A stretch of DNA of 36,309 nucleotides from [Clostridium] symbiosum (GCA_021769625.1 JAETSN010000046.1:1-36309); one strand, 5' to 3'. Shown: positions 1 to 8,317, counted from the stretch's first letter. A program made the numbers and translations. Notes: generated by a model not told the origin, from the sequence alone.

Positions 1-14
1 GCTGCGCCATGCGG

Positions 15-47
15 CATCCGTGAAAATGCTGCGCATTTCCCCGGATG
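15..47. repeat. imperfect inverted repeat at window edge
   Basis: CATCCG at 15-20 pairs with CGGATG at 42-47, and the inner GAAAATG (22-28) pairs imperfectly with CATTTC (34-39). It lies just outside the bidirectional terminator. No convincing reading frame was recognised in positions 1-64, so the end of a gene lying further left cannot be placed. It may be an extragenic palindrome; function unknown. Confidence 0.3.
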
Positions 48-64
48 TGTGGCTGTCGCCACAT

Positions 65-129
65 AAAAAAAGACATTACTATACGTCATTGCGTGTAAAC
101 ACGCATTCCGCATAGCAATGTCTTTTTTT
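65..129. terminator. bidirectional intrinsic terminator
   Basis: A long imperfect inverted repeat runs from an A7 tract (65-71) to a T7 tract (about 122-128), with arms of roughly 30 nt and a short loop near TAAA at 96-99. Read on the minus strand it ends rpsT transcription 15 nt beyond the stop codon. Read on the plus strand it would end a gene lying left of the window. The A tract on one side and T tract on the other are what a shared terminator between convergent genes needs. Confidence 0.85.
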
Positions 130-143
130 GCATGGCTTGATGC

Positions 144-407
144 TTATTCCATCTTGTTGACCGCCAGATTCAGGCGGGAAATTTTTCTGGATGCATTATT
201 TTTATGATAGATGCCTTTGCTGGCAGCTTTATCGATCGTGGATGTGGCAGCAAGCAACGCAGCCTTTGCAGCTTCCTTATCCTTAGCCTCGATAGCAGCA
301 TAAACTTTTTTGATTGCAGTCTTGGTAGCGGACTTGATGGATTTATTTCTCGCAGCTTTTGTCCGGTTTACCAGAATGCGCTTCTTTGCGGATTTAATGT
401 TAGCCAA
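144..407 (-). CDS. rpsT: 30S ribosomal protein S20
   Basis: Small-subunit ribosomal protein S20, a three-helix protein that binds 16S rRNA early in 30S assembly. The 87-residue product has the usual family length and is very rich in Lys and Ala. It begins MANIKSAKKRI and keeps the family pattern of basic residues followed by a SKGIYHKNNASRKISRL segment near the C-terminus. The start is TTG at 407-405, not ATG. A strong ribosome binding site (GGAGGT, 414-419 on the plus coordinates) sits 6 nt upstream, and no in-frame ATG lies nearby. It is transcribed away from gpr as a single gene and ends in the terminator at 65-129. In E. coli, S20 also starts at UUG and this start takes part in autoregulation; the same control here is only an inference. 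Confidence 0.97.
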   Translation of the reverse strand: MANIKSAKKRILVNRTKAARNKSIKSATKTAIKKVYAAIEAKDKEAAKAALLAATSTIDKAASKGIYHKNNASRKISRLNLAVNKME

Positions 408-618
408 GATGATACCTCCAATGATTTCTACTGTTCGTTCGTATTTTTTATGATGTTACTTTAGCGAGACACGGACAACTAACGTAAACATACGCATCTA
501 TTTTAAGATCAGAAAGCATTTCTGTCAATACATATTTTCGTATTATTTGCCTAAAATATTACTATTCGGGTATTTATCTGAATAAAAATGTAAGAGGAAA
601 GATAAGGTGGGGTTACTT

Positions 619-1512
619 ATGGGAATCCAGGTAAGAACAGACCTTGCGTTAGAGGCAAAGGAAACGGTGCAGAAACCGGATGAGGAGATCCGGGGCGTCC
701 GTGTGGAAGAAGAAAAGGATGAGGAAAACGAGATCTACATTACGAGGGTGATCATTGAGACGAAGAACGGCGCGAAGACCATGGGAAAACCGATGGGAAC
801 CTACATCACGCTGGAAGCGCCGAAAATGGCGACGGCGGACGAGGACTACCACCGGGAGATATCGGAAAAGGTGGCGGACCAGATACGGGAACTTCTGCCC
901 GATGAGAAGGAGGAACTCTCCGTGCTGGTGGTGGGACTCGGAAACCGGGATGTGACGGCGGATGCCTTGGGACCGAATGCGGCGGATCAGCTTCATATCA
1001 CGAGACATGTGGTGCGGGAGTTCGGCAAAGCGGCATACAATAAGAACAAGATGCATATGATCAGCGCCATTGTGCCCGGCGTGATGGCAAAGACGGGCAT
1101 GGAAACCTGCGAGATCATCCGCGGGGTGGTGGAACAGACTGCGCCGGACGTGATCATCGCCATTGATGCGCTGGCGGCGAGGAGCACAAAGCGCTTAAAC
1201 CGGACGATCCAGATCACGGATACCGGCGTGCAGCCCGGATCCGGCGTGGGAAACCACAGGCATGCGCTGACGGAGGAAGCGTTGGGGATTCCGGTGATCG
1301 GCATCGGCATTCCGACGGTGGTGGATGCGGGGACCATTGTCGGGGACGCGGTGGAGCAGGTGGAGCGGGAGATGCTGTTCTGCTCGGATGTGCATGCCCT
1401 GAAGATGGCGGAGCTGCAGAATATGTATGTGACGACAAAAGATATCGATGATGTGGTGAACAGACTAAGTTATACGGTATCGGAGGCAATCAATATTGCA
1501 TTGGAAATATAG
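619..1512 (+). CDS. gpr: germination protease GPR (peptidase family A25)
   Basis: Spore-specific endopeptidase that starts degradation of small acid-soluble spore proteins during germination. It is made as a zymogen in the forespore. The 297-residue reading begins MGIQVRTDLALEAKE, which fits the family's N-terminal propeptide region. The conserved glycine- and aspartate-rich blocks LGNRDVTADALGP (about residues 107-119) and IAIDALAARS carry the Asp residues proposed to be catalytic in this family. ATG at 619 was chosen because AAGGTGG (604-610) lies 8 nt upstream. An in-frame GTG at 607, served by AGAGG (593-597), is a real alternative that adds four residues. The 3' end overlaps spoIIP by 17 nt, giving the gpr-spoIIP pairing common in clostridia. 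No confident forespore promoter could be picked out in 408-606. Confidence 0.95.
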   Translation: MGIQVRTDLALEAKETVQKPDEEIRGVRVEEEKDEENEIYITRVIIETKNGAKTMGKPMGTYITLEAPKMATADEDYHREISEKVADQIRELLPDEKEELSVLVVGLGNRDVTADALGPNAADQLHITRHVVREFGKAAYNKNKMHMISAIVPGVMAKTGMETCEIIRGVVEQTAPDVIIAIDALAARSTKRLNRTIQITDTGVQPGSGVGNHRHALTEEALGIPVIGIGIPTVVDAGTIVGDAVEQVEREMLFCSDVHALKMAELQNMYVTTKDIDDVVNRLSYTVSEAINIALEI

Positions 1513-2926
1513 AGAGAGCAGGCGGAAGGCTGTTTTTCTTATCTCACTTTCTGCGGCGGCGCTTTTGATCCTGCTGTGCCCTGCGGGGGAACTTGTGAAG
1601 AGAGTATACGGGCAGCTTATCCCTACCGCTGCCTTTTGTATGGACACCCTTGCCTACGGGGACAAGAGTGCGACGACAGAGGGAAGGGTGATGGATATGA
1701 TATCGAAAGAACTGCCGCTTTACAGTTACAGCATCTCCTATTTCGGGGACGGTATGATGAATCAGTATTATAAGGAGTATGTGGAGATCCTGATGCAGGA
1801 GGCCGAGGAAGGAACCGGGGAGGGCATGACGGAGGGACAGGCGGGGGAAGAGAAAGGCGTCCGGGAGGACGGGGGTGAGACGGAGAACGGACAGAGTGGT
1901 ACAGACGGAACCGGAGAAGGCGGCAGGGCGGAGAATGAAACAGACGGGACGGGACAGGACGCCGGAGAGAAAGATGCTGAAAGCGGCAAAGAACCGGGGG
2001 ACGATCAGGAGGGGAACGATATTATCATAGAAGAAACGGAAGAAGAGGGAGAGCGCCTGAATGAGGAGGGTTCCAACTTTCTGATCACGGACGGCAGCAC
2101 GGACCCGGCGGATACCGGTATTTATAAAGAACTGATACATACGGAAAAGGCGCAGAATATTTCCATAGAAGATTATCAGGAGTTTGAGGCGCTTGTTGGA
2201 AAATTTTATACGGTGGATGCCAATACCTATATTTCGGCGGAAGAATTGAATGCGAAAAAGCTGGCGGCGGCAGACCTGAAAATAGCAAAGGGGGGGACAG
2301 CTCCCCAGATCCTGATCTATCATACCCATTCCCATGAAGGCTACGCGGATTCTGTGGAGGGTGACGCATCCACCACGGTGGTGGGCGTGGGAGAGCAGTT
2401 GGCGGAGATTTTGCGGAAAGAGTACGGCTATCAGGTGCTCCATCATACGGGAGTGTACGACGAAAACAGGGATTATGCCTACTCCTATGCCCTGCCGGCG
2501 CTTGAGCAGGTTCTCGCGGAGAATCCTTCCATAGAGGTGGTGATCGATCTGCACAGGGATTCGGTGGCGGAGAGCACAAGGCTTGTGACCGAGATAGAGG
2601 GGCAGCAGACGGCTCGTTTTATGTTCTTTAACGGGCTCTCGAGAGTGCGCGAACTGGGGGAGATCAGCTATCTTCCGAATGAAAATCTGCAGGGGAATCT
2701 GGCGTTTTCGTTTCAGCTGCAGAAGGCCTGCGAGGAGTATTATCCGGGGCTGACAAGGAAGATCTATCTAAAGGGGTACCGTTACAATATGCACTTAAAG
2801 CCGCGGACGGTACTCGTGGAACTGGGCGCCCAGAACAATACGGTGCAGGAGGCGATGAATGCCTGCGGGCCGCTGGCAAGGGTGATCGATATGGTGCTGG
2901 GCGGGGGGAATAACGGAAATCTATAA
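1496..2926 (+). CDS. spoIIP: stage II sporulation protein P (cell-wall hydrolase)
   Basis: Membrane-anchored amidase/endopeptidase of the SpoIID-SpoIIM-SpoIIP engulfment machine, which thins septal peptidoglycan so the mother-cell membrane can move round the forespore. Residues about 11-30 form one transmembrane anchor. Residues about 95-200 are an acidic, Gly/Glu/Asp-rich low-complexity linker. The catalytic domain starts near residue 270 with ILIYHTHSHEGY (His276, His278, His280, Glu281) and continues with VVIDLHRDSV. The start is TTG at 1496, inside the 3' end of gpr; GGAGG at 1482-1486 lies 9 nt upstream. The first later in-frame ATG would remove the membrane anchor. The last residues (about GNNGNL) overlap the antisense toxin remnant at 2782-3078. 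Usual family length is nearer 350-400, and the long linker explains the difference. Confidence 0.93.
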   Translation: MHWKYRESRRKAVFLISLSAAALLILLCPAGELVKRVYGQLIPTAAFCMDTLAYGDKSATTEGRVMDMISKELPLYSYSISYFGDGMMNQYYKEYVEILMQEAEEGTGEGMTEGQAGEEKGVREDGGETENGQSGTDGTGEGGRAENETDGTGQDAGEKDAESGKEPGDDQEGNDIIIEETEEEGERLNEEGSNFLITDGSTDPADTGIYKELIHTEKAQNISIEDYQEFEALVGKFYTVDANTYISAEELNAKKLAAADLKIAKGGTAPQILIYHTHSHEGYADSVEGDASTTVVGVGEQLAEILRKEYGYQVLHHTGVYDENRDYAYSYALPALEQVLAENPSIEVVIDLHRDSVAESTRLVTEIEGQQTARFMFFNGLSRVRELGEISYLPNENLQGNLAFSFQLQKACEEYYPGLTRKIYLKGYRYNMHLKPRTVLVELGAQNNTVQEAMNACGPLARVIDMVLGGGNNGNL

Positions 2927-3078
2927 GGAAAAAGTTTTAAATGTGAAAGAGAAGTTCTGAGACCTTTGATGAAATTTCTTGAAGTATCTGGTTCTGATAA
3001 TGTAAAAGCTATATAGTCACCAATGTCTGTAATATCGTCTGCAGCCCGTTTGGTAAGGGTGATGCGATATTCATTCAT
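2782..3078 (-). pseudogene. truncated RelE/ParE-family toxin remnant
   Basis: The first ~57 residues, beginning MNEYRITLTKRAADDI and running through a YIAFTL segment to LKLFPYRFPL, read as the N-terminal half of a ParE/RelE-type toxin (family about 95-105 residues). After that the frame runs into the antisense strand of the spoIIP 3' end and yields proline- and serine-rich sequence unlike any toxin, so the C-terminal strands that carry the active surface are missing. The frame stays open to 2782, so a 98-residue fusion protein could still be made. The ATG at 3078 overlaps the end of the antitoxin gene by 8 nt, the usual antitoxin-first arrangement. An upstream in-frame ATG at 3105 lies inside the antitoxin gene and is less likely. 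Probably non-functional. Confidence 0.65.
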
Positions 3079-3226
3079 TGATATTGTACCTTTCCTCCAA
3101 CTCATCGAAAACCGTGTCAGAATCTATGAGCCGGTTATGATAGACATCTTGTAAACCTTCGCTGATGAAGCTGCGGATTTCCATTTTTGTAATTTCGTCT
3201 CCGGAAAAATTGACAGACGATTCCAT
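3071..3226 (-). CDS. small antitoxin of a RelE/ParE-type module
   Basis: A 51-residue frame, MESSVNFSGDEITKMEIRSF through to ELEERYNINE, directly upstream of the toxin remnant and overlapping it by 8 nt. It has a strong ribosome binding site (GGAGG complement at 3235-3239) 8 nt before the ATG at 3226. The acidic, helical composition and the FDELEERY tail resemble the toxin-wrapping end of ParD/RelB-like antitoxins. It is shorter than most DNA-binding antitoxins (70-90 residues), and no clear ribbon-helix-helix segment is seen. It may be an orphan left after the toxin lost its C-terminus. Family assignment rests mainly on position and overlap. Confidence 0.6.
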   Translation of the reverse strand: MESSVNFSGDEITKMEIRSFISEGLQDVYHNRLIDSDTVFDELEERYNINE

Positions 3227-3275
3227 AAGATAAGCCTCCTTTATTTTTGATGTAATATTTTTTGTTCAGGAAATG

Positions 3276-3305
3276 AATAAGCCTGCTTTACTGTTGGAGC
3301 TTATT
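3276..3305. promoter_or_regulatory. inverted repeat upstream of the toxin-antitoxin pair
   Basis: AATAAGC (3276-3282) and GCTTATT (3299-3305) form a perfect 7-bp inverted repeat with a 16-nt spacer, about 50 nt upstream of the antitoxin start. Position suggests an autoregulatory operator or a weak terminator. No further support is visible. Confidence 0.3.
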
Positions 3306-3355
3306 TTAACATGCCTGAAACAGTTTCGCAATAGAAAACTCAAAAGAAACGGGCG

Positions 3356-3384
3356 TTGTAAATTTTGTGATTGTAGATTATAAT
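3356..3384 (+). promoter_or_regulatory. promoter for lepA (vegetative sigma-A type)
   Basis: TTGTAA (3356-3361), a 17-nt spacer and a perfect TATAAT (3379-3384). The lepA ATG follows 45 nt after the -10 box. Confidence 0.75.
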
Positions 3385-3428
3385 GGAAAGCGCAGAAAAA
3401 AGATAATGACACAGATCAGGAGGAAAAC

Positions 3429-5246
3429 ATGTCTCAGACAGACTTAAGCAGGATCAGGAATTTTTGTATCATCGCACATATCGATCACGGCAAATCCACG
3501 CTGGCGGACCGGATCATCGAAAAGACCGGGCTCCTCACGGACAGGGAGATGCAGGATCAGGTGCTTGACAATATGGATCTGGAGCGGGAGAGGGGCATTA
3601 CGATCAAGGCCCAGACCGTGCGGCTGGTGTACAGGGCGAAGGACGGAAATGAGTATATCTTTAATCTGATCGATACCCCGGGACATGTGGATTTCAACTA
3701 TGAGGTGAGCCGGGCGCTGGCGGCATGTGACGGCGCGATCCTGGTTGTGGATGCGGCGCAGGGGATCGAGGCGCAGACATTGGCGAACGTCTATCTTGCG
3801 CTGGATCATGATCTGGATGTGTTTCCGGTGATCAACAAGATCGATCTGCCCAGCGCGGATCCGGAGCATGTGATAGAGGAGATCGAGGATGTGATCGGGC
3901 TGGAAGCGCAGGATGCTCCGCTGATCTCGGCGAAAAACGGGATCGGCATCGAGGATGTGCTGGAGCAGGTGGTGGCGAAGGTGCCGGCGCCGGAAGGCAG
4001 CCCGGATGCGCCCTTAAAAGCGCTGATCTTTGACTCGGTCTATGATTCCTACAAGGGGGTTATCGTTTTTTGCCGCCTTAGGGAGGGCAGGGTGAAAAAG
4101 GGAACCCGCATTAAGATGATGGCGACGGGCGCCACGGCGGAAGTGGTGGAAGTGGGATATTTCGGCGCGGGACAGTTTATTCCCTGCGAGGAGCTGCTGG
4201 CGGGGATGGTGGGCTATCTGACCGCTTCTATTAAAAATGTAAAAGATACCCGGGTGGGTGATACGGTGACGGATCTGGACAACCCCTGCGCGGAACCGCT
4301 GCCCGGTTACAAAAAAGTAAATCCTATGGTTTACTGCGGCATCTATCCGGCGGATACCAACAAATATCCGGATCTGCGGGACGCGCTGGAGAAGCTGCAG
4401 CTGAACGATGCGGCGCTGTTCTATGAGCCGGAGACTTCGCTGGCGCTGGGCTTCGGGTTCCGATGCGGTTTTCTGGGGCTTTTGCATCTGGATATCATTC
4501 AGGAGCGGCTGGAGCGGGAGTACAATCTGGATCTGGTGACGACAGCGCCGGGCGTTATCTATAAGGTATATAAGACAAACGGAGAGATGATCGAGCTGAC
4601 CAACCCCTCCAACCTGCCGGACCCCTCGGAGATCGACTACATGGAGGAGCCCATCGTCAGCGCGGAGATCATGGTGACGACGGAATTTATCGGGCCGATC
4701 ATGCAGCTCTGTCAGGAGCGGCGGGGGCGGTATATCAGCACGGAATATATCGAGACGACGAGGGCGCTTTTAAAATATGAACTGCCCTTAAATGAGATCA
4801 TCTATGACTTTTTCGATGCGCTGAAGTCCCGCTCGAGAGGCTATGCGTCTTTCGACTATGACCTGAAGGGTTACGAGACATCAAAACTGGTGAAGCTGGA
4901 TATCCTGATCAACAAGGAAGAGGTGGATGCCCTCTCCTTTATCGTGCATGCGGACAGCGCCTATGAGAGAGGGCGGAAGATGTGCGAAAAACTGAAGGAG
5001 GAGATACCGAGGCATCTGTTCGAGATCCCGATCCAGGCGGCGGTGGGCGGCAAAGTCATCGCCAGAGAGACCGTGAAGGCGATGCGCAAGGATGTGCTGG
5101 CGAAGTGCTACGGCGGCGACATCACCCGGAAGAAGAAACTGCTGGAGAAACAGAAGGAGGGCAAGAAGCGGATGCGCCAGGTTGGAAATGTGGAGATCCC
5201 GCAGAGTGCGTTTATGAGCGTATTGAAGCTGGATACGAGGGATTGA
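3429..5246 (+). CDS. lepA: elongation factor 4 (LepA), back-translocating GTPase
   Basis: Ribosome-associated translational GTPase EF4. The 605-residue product has the normal family length. G1 motif AHIDHGKST (16-24), switch I with RGITIKAQ (55-62), G3 motif DTPGHVDF (82-89) and G4 motif NKIDLP (about 135-140) are intact. The EF4-specific C-terminal domain follows, ending in the [20 protein letters not shown] block. The ATG at 3429 is preceded by AGGAGG (3419-3424) and a clear sigma-A promoter. The downstream Fic gene starts only 22 nt later and hemW follows, so the three probably share a transcript. lepA-hemW adjacency is common in Firmicutes; the Fic gene between them is not. Confidence 0.98.
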   Translation: MSQTDLSRIRNFCIIAHIDHGKSTLADRIIEKTGLLTDREMQDQVLDNMDLERERGITIKAQTVRLVYRAKDGNEYIFNLIDTPGHVDFNYEVSRALAACDGAILVVDAAQGIEAQTLANVYLALDHDLDVFPVINKIDLPSADPEHVIEEIEDVIGLEAQDAPLISAKNGIGIEDVLEQVVAKVPAPEGSPDAPLKALIFDSVYDSYKGVIVFCRLREGRVKKGTRIKMMATGATAEVVEVGYFGAGQFIPCEELLAGMVGYLTASIKNVKDTRVGDTVTDLDNPCAEPLPGYKKVNPMVYCGIYPADTNKYPDLRDALEKLQLNDAALFYEPETSLALGFGFRCGFLGLLHLDIIQERLEREYNLDLVTTAPGVIYKVYKTNGEMIELTNPSNLPDPSEIDYMEEPIVSAEIMVTTEFIGPIMQLCQERRGRYISTEYIETTRALLKYELPLNEIIYDFFDALKSRSRGYASFDYDLKGYETSKLVKLDILINKEEVDALSFIVHADSAYERGRKMCEKLKEEIPRHLFEIPIQAAVGGKVIARETVKAMRKDVLAKCYGGDITRKKKLLEKQKEGKKRMRQVGNVEIPQSAFMSVLKLDTRD

Positions 5247-5268
5247 AGAAGCGTTGGAGGGTAAGGCG

Positions 5269-5904
5269 GTGAGAGATACAGCTGTACAGATGGCAAAAAG
5301 ACTGTTGGTGGACAGTATATGGAAAAGCGCCAATCTTGAGGGGCTTGGAACTACTTTTCCCAAAACGGAAGCGATCCTTGCAAATGCTCCTACTACGACA
5401 AAAACAGAGGAAGTATTGTTCGTTATAAATATGAAGCGCGCATGGCAGTTTTTATTGGATAATCTTGAATACAGTAATTGTATCATGCTGTTGCGGGAAT
5501 ATGATAAAATTGTCGGTGAATTATTGTTTCATGATGCAGGTGAGATAAGAACGATACCGGTGCAGATCGGGGGAACATCATGGGAACCTGAGCTGCCGCA
5601 CACGGGGATCATAATGGATTCCATAACAGAAATTGAAAAAATTGAGGACATTGAGCTGAGGGCATTAAAATATTTCTGTTATATTGCCCGGACACAGATG
5701 TTTATTGACGGGAATAAAAGAGTGGCCCAGCTTATGGCAAATAAGGTACTGATCGAGAATAATATCGGAATTTTTCAGATACCGATTGAAAAGTTGGAAG
5801 AGTTTAAAGGAATGCTGATCCGGTTTTACGAGACCGGAGATGATGTGCAGATCATTGCATTTATGAGAGAACACTGTATCAGGCGGGTGCGATATGCACA
5901 GTGA
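5269..5904 (+). CDS. Fic-domain protein with substituted catalytic histidine
   Basis: Fic proteins transfer AMP or another group onto target hydroxyls using a HxFx(D/E)GN(G/K)R loop. Here the loop reads TQMFIDGNKR (about residues 142-151 counted from the GTG): Phe, Asp, Gly, Asn and Arg are present but the catalytic His is Gln. Near the N-terminus SANLEG (20-25) matches the (S/T)xxxE(G/N) inhibitory-helix motif of class II Fic proteins, followed by LGTTFPKTEAIL. The start is GTG at 5269 with GGAGGG (5256-5261) 7 nt upstream; an in-frame TTG at 5254 lacks such a site. The 211-residue product is short for Fic proteins and has no extra domains. The 3' end lies just before the hemW start. It may be a pseudoenzyme or use a different chemistry; its partner is unknown. 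Confidence 0.8.
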   Translation: MRDTAVQMAKRLLVDSIWKSANLEGLGTTFPKTEAILANAPTTTKTEEVLFVINMKRAWQFLLDNLEYSNCIMLLREYDKIVGELLFHDAGEIRTIPVQIGGTSWEPELPHTGIIMDSITEIEKIEDIELRALKYFCYIARTQMFIDGNKRVAQLMANKVLIENNIGIFQIPIEKLEEFKGMLIRFYETGDDVQIIAFMREHCIRRVRYAQ

Positions 5905-5920
5905 CAGGAGAATGAGATCG

Positions 5921-7219
5921 ATGAAAAGCAATGAAAGGAGAAAGGCGCTTGCCCTGTATGTCCATATTCCGTTCTGTGTCAGAAAATGCGCATACTGCGA
6001 TTTTCTTTCGGCGCCTGCGTCGGAGAAAGATAAAGAAAATTATGTAAACCTGTTGTGCAGGGAGATCGAGAGGGAGGCTGACTGCTATCCGGATTACCGG
6101 GGGCAGACAGTTTTTTTTGGCGGCGGTACGCCGACGACTCTGAGGGTGGAACAGCTTGGAAGGATATTATGTAAACTAATGGAATGCTTTGTGATCCCTG
6201 AGAAAACACAGGAGCCGGAGATCACGCTGGAGTGCAATCCGGGCACAGTAGACGGGTCGGATCTGAAAAAACTGCGGGAGGCGGGCTTCAACAGGCTCAG
6301 CATCGGCCTGCAGTCCATGCGGAATGAGGAACTTGAACGGCTCGGAAGGATACACACCCGGGAGGATTTTCTGGAGACGTTTCATCTGGCGAGGAAAGCC
6401 GGTTTTCGGAATATCAATGTGGATCTGATGTCGGCCCTGCCGGGTCAGAGTGTGGAAAGTTATGCGAAAACGCTTCGGGAGGCGGCGGCTTTGCACCCTG
6501 AGCATATTTCCGCATACAGCCTTATCATAGAGGAGGGGACTTTATTTTATGAGCGGTATGGCGAGGCGGAAAGGCAGAGACAGAGAGAAGGAGAGGATAG
6601 AGAGCATTTGTTGCCAACGGAAGAGGAAGAGCGACAGATGTATGAGGTGACGGAAGAGATATTGGAGCAGAGGGGCTATCACAGGTATGAGATTTCCAAT
6701 TATGCCCTGCCGGGATATGAGTGCCGGCATAATATCACTTACTGGGAGAGGGGGAATTATCTGGGGTTTGGCCTGGGGGCGGCATCTTTGATGGATAACT
6801 GCCGCTTTACGAAGAGCAGGGATTTAAAGGAGTATGAAGAGCAGCTGCAGGAATGCGGAGGAATCGGCGGGAGTAAAGAGGCTGAAAAATATAAGGAGAG
6901 ATATAAAAATGGGAAGAAGGTTGTCCCGGCGTCGGAGGGAAAAGAACCTTTTACTGCGGAGTATCTTCATCGGGACCAGCAGCAGTTGTCCCTGCAGGAG
7001 CAGATGGAAGAATTTATGTTTTTGGGCCTGCGGCTTGCAAAGGGGATATCCCGCAGAGAATTTCAGGATTATTTCCATGTCCCGATCGAGTGTATTTATG
7101 GGGAGGTTTTAAAGAAACTGGAAGAGCAGAACTTTCTTGCAGGGGCGGGGGACAGGATATCCCTGACGAAGCAGGGAATCGATGTCAGCAACATTATACT
7201 TGCTGAATTTTTACTTTAA
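5921..7219 (+). CDS. hemW: HemW-type radical SAM protein (heme chaperone family)
   Basis: Radical SAM protein long annotated as oxygen-independent coproporphyrinogen oxidase; the HemW branch is now regarded as a heme-binding chaperone. The iron-sulfur motif CVRKCAYC (Cys19, Cys23, Cys26) follows ALYVHIPF and is followed by DF rather than the extra Cys of true HemN, which favours HemW. FFGGGTPTTL and the HemW-type SLQEQMEEFMFLGLRL block are present. A lysine/glutamate-rich insertion near residues 300-340 lengthens the protein to 432 residues against about 375-400 usual. ATG at 5921 was chosen because AGGAG (5906-5910) lies 10 nt upstream; in-frame ATGs at 5894 and 5912 are alternatives. In many clostridia hrcA-grpE-dnaK follows hemW, but here the next gene is a convergent regulator 24 nt away. 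Confidence 0.92.
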   Translation: MKSNERRKALALYVHIPFCVRKCAYCDFLSAPASEKDKENYVNLLCREIEREADCYPDYRGQTVFFGGGTPTTLRVEQLGRILCKLMECFVIPEKTQEPEITLECNPGTVDGSDLKKLREAGFNRLSIGLQSMRNEELERLGRIHTREDFLETFHLARKAGFRNINVDLMSALPGQSVESYAKTLREAAALHPEHISAYSLIIEEGTLFYERYGEAERQRQREGEDREHLLPTEEEERQMYEVTEEILEQRGYHRYEISNYALPGYECRHNITYWERGNYLGFGLGAASLMDNCRFTKSRDLKEYEEQLQECGGIGGSKEAEKYKERYKNGKKVVPASEGKEPFTAEYLHRDQQQLSLQEQMEEFMFLGLRLAKGISRREFQDYFHVPIECIYGEVLKKLEEQNFLAGAGDRISLTKQGIDVSNIILAEFLL

Positions 7220-7243
7220 TTAATGGGAACGGTATGATAAGGT

Positions 7244-8149
7244 TCAGGAATAATATAAATTAACTATGATATCCTGTGCATGATTCCCAAACCCGTTCCC
7301 GAACAGTGTAACGCCGCCTTTATTCTGCGCATTTTCCGTCACCTGAATTCTAAAATCAATAAACTGACGATTTTCTATATGCAAATCTGATAAAGAAACT
7401 CTGGAAAGGGCTTCTCCATCTATTGTACAGTTATTTTCATTGATGCGAAGATGTTTTAAAAGACCATACTGACTTAAATTATCATCCCACCAGTCCGGCG
7501 TGTAGAAACCGCGGACATCGGAAAAATTGCCGGGACAGGTCCATGTTCCGACGGGAATCTGGTTCAGAAGAAACGTGATATCGCTGGGCCAGATATTGTT
7601 GGAATAGGGAAATTCGGAAGCGATTTCCATGCTGATTTCAATCATCCGGAGTGTCTGGTTGTCGGAGAGGGCATTGGGGATTTTGTATTCCACAAAACCT
7701 TCCGAAAACCATAAAAGGGATGCATTTACCCGCTCTGGCTGCACAAAGGAGAGAGGATCATCCAGTTTTCCCACGATCTCCGTGTTGGTAGCCAGCCCGC
7801 AAGTTGGCATTACTTCAAAATTTGTGTAATGTCCTAACGGAATCTGGGAAGTATATTTAGAAAGGGAACGGTAAATCTTTGTGGGAAAAGTAATGTCGAT
7901 CGTATCCACGGCAAGACGGGGGATTTTTTGGACCCCTGATTTACCGGGACGTTTTTTGCAGTGGATAAGACGGGTCTCTTCCAATTTCTGAATATGTTTC
8001 GTAGTGATGGCTTTACTCAGGCCGAGGGCTTCCGATAGTTCGGTAATATTATAATCCCGTTCAGATATTAATTGCAGGATCTGTAATCTTACGCTGCTGG
8101 CAAGGGCCTCATATACAGGTAAAGAATTTGGGGTGATATCGAGCTGCAT
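7244..8149 (-). CDS. ArsR-type HTH regulator with large C-terminal ligand-type domain
   Basis: Residues about 8-75 form a winged helix of ArsR type (LASSVRLQILQLI, then NITELSEALGLSKAITTKHI as the recognition region). Residues about 90-301 form a much larger, aromatic-rich, beta-type domain, so this is not a simple metal-sensing ArsR protein, and no metal-binding CxC motif is present. The domain may bind a sugar. The gene is divergent from the ABC importer at 8524 and shares a 374-nt control region with it, which makes it the probable local regulator. It has its own promoter (8180-8207) with a GGTTAAT half-site in the spacer, suggesting autoregulation. The ATG at 8149 is preceded by an AGGGAGG-type site. 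It ends 24 nt from hemW. Confidence 0.75.
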   Translation of the reverse strand: MQLDITPNSLPVYEALASSVRLQILQLISERDYNITELSEALGLSKAITTKHIQKLEETRLIHCKKRPGKSGVQKIPRLAVDTIDITFPTKIYRSLSKYTSQIPLGHYTNFEVMPTCGLATNTEIVGKLDDPLSFVQPERVNASLLWFSEGFVEYKIPNALSDNQTLRMIEISMEIASEFPYSNNIWPSDITFLLNQIPVGTWTCPGNFSDVRGFYTPDWWDDNLSQYGLLKHLRINENNCTIDGEALSRVSLSDLHIENRQFIDFRIQVTENAQNKGGVTLFGNGFGNHAQDIIVNLYYS

Positions 8150-8179
8150 GGAAAACCTCCCTGAAAAGTGATTGCTTTA

Positions 8180-8207
8180 AGTATAACATAATAAGGTTAA
8201 TTGTAAA
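8180..8207 (-). promoter_or_regulatory. promoter of the ArsR-type regulator
   Basis: On the minus strand TTTACA (8207-8202), a 16-nt spacer and TATACT (8185-8180). The spacer holds ATTAACC, the complement of the GGTTAAT half-site that recurs in the operator at 8478-8503. Confidence 0.65.
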
Positions 8208-8317
8208 GTGAATAATTTTAAAATACTCTGATGGAAAATTGAAAAATATTGTCTGATGTGAAATTTTATATAAAAGGAATCCTGAAAAATAAACAATCAG
8301 TGAGTATTGTGACATTT

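Noticed and set aside
204-464. 86-residue plus-strand frame
   Set aside because: It is antisense to rpsT and runs through its ribosome binding site; rpsT is certain.
408-606. A forespore (sigma-G type) promoter for gpr
   Set aside because: Several CATA/GNATR-like words occur in this AT-rich gap, but none has the expected spacing well enough to call.
1544-2554. 336-residue open frame on the minus strand
   Set aside because: It is antisense to spoIIP, with no recognisable domain and no good ribosome binding site. Its length follows from the GC-rich codon use and the low-complexity linker of the real gene.
8109-8315. 68-residue minus-strand frame upstream of the ArsR-type regulator
   Set aside because: It covers the regulator promoter and overlaps the regulator start in another frame, with no binding site or family resemblance.
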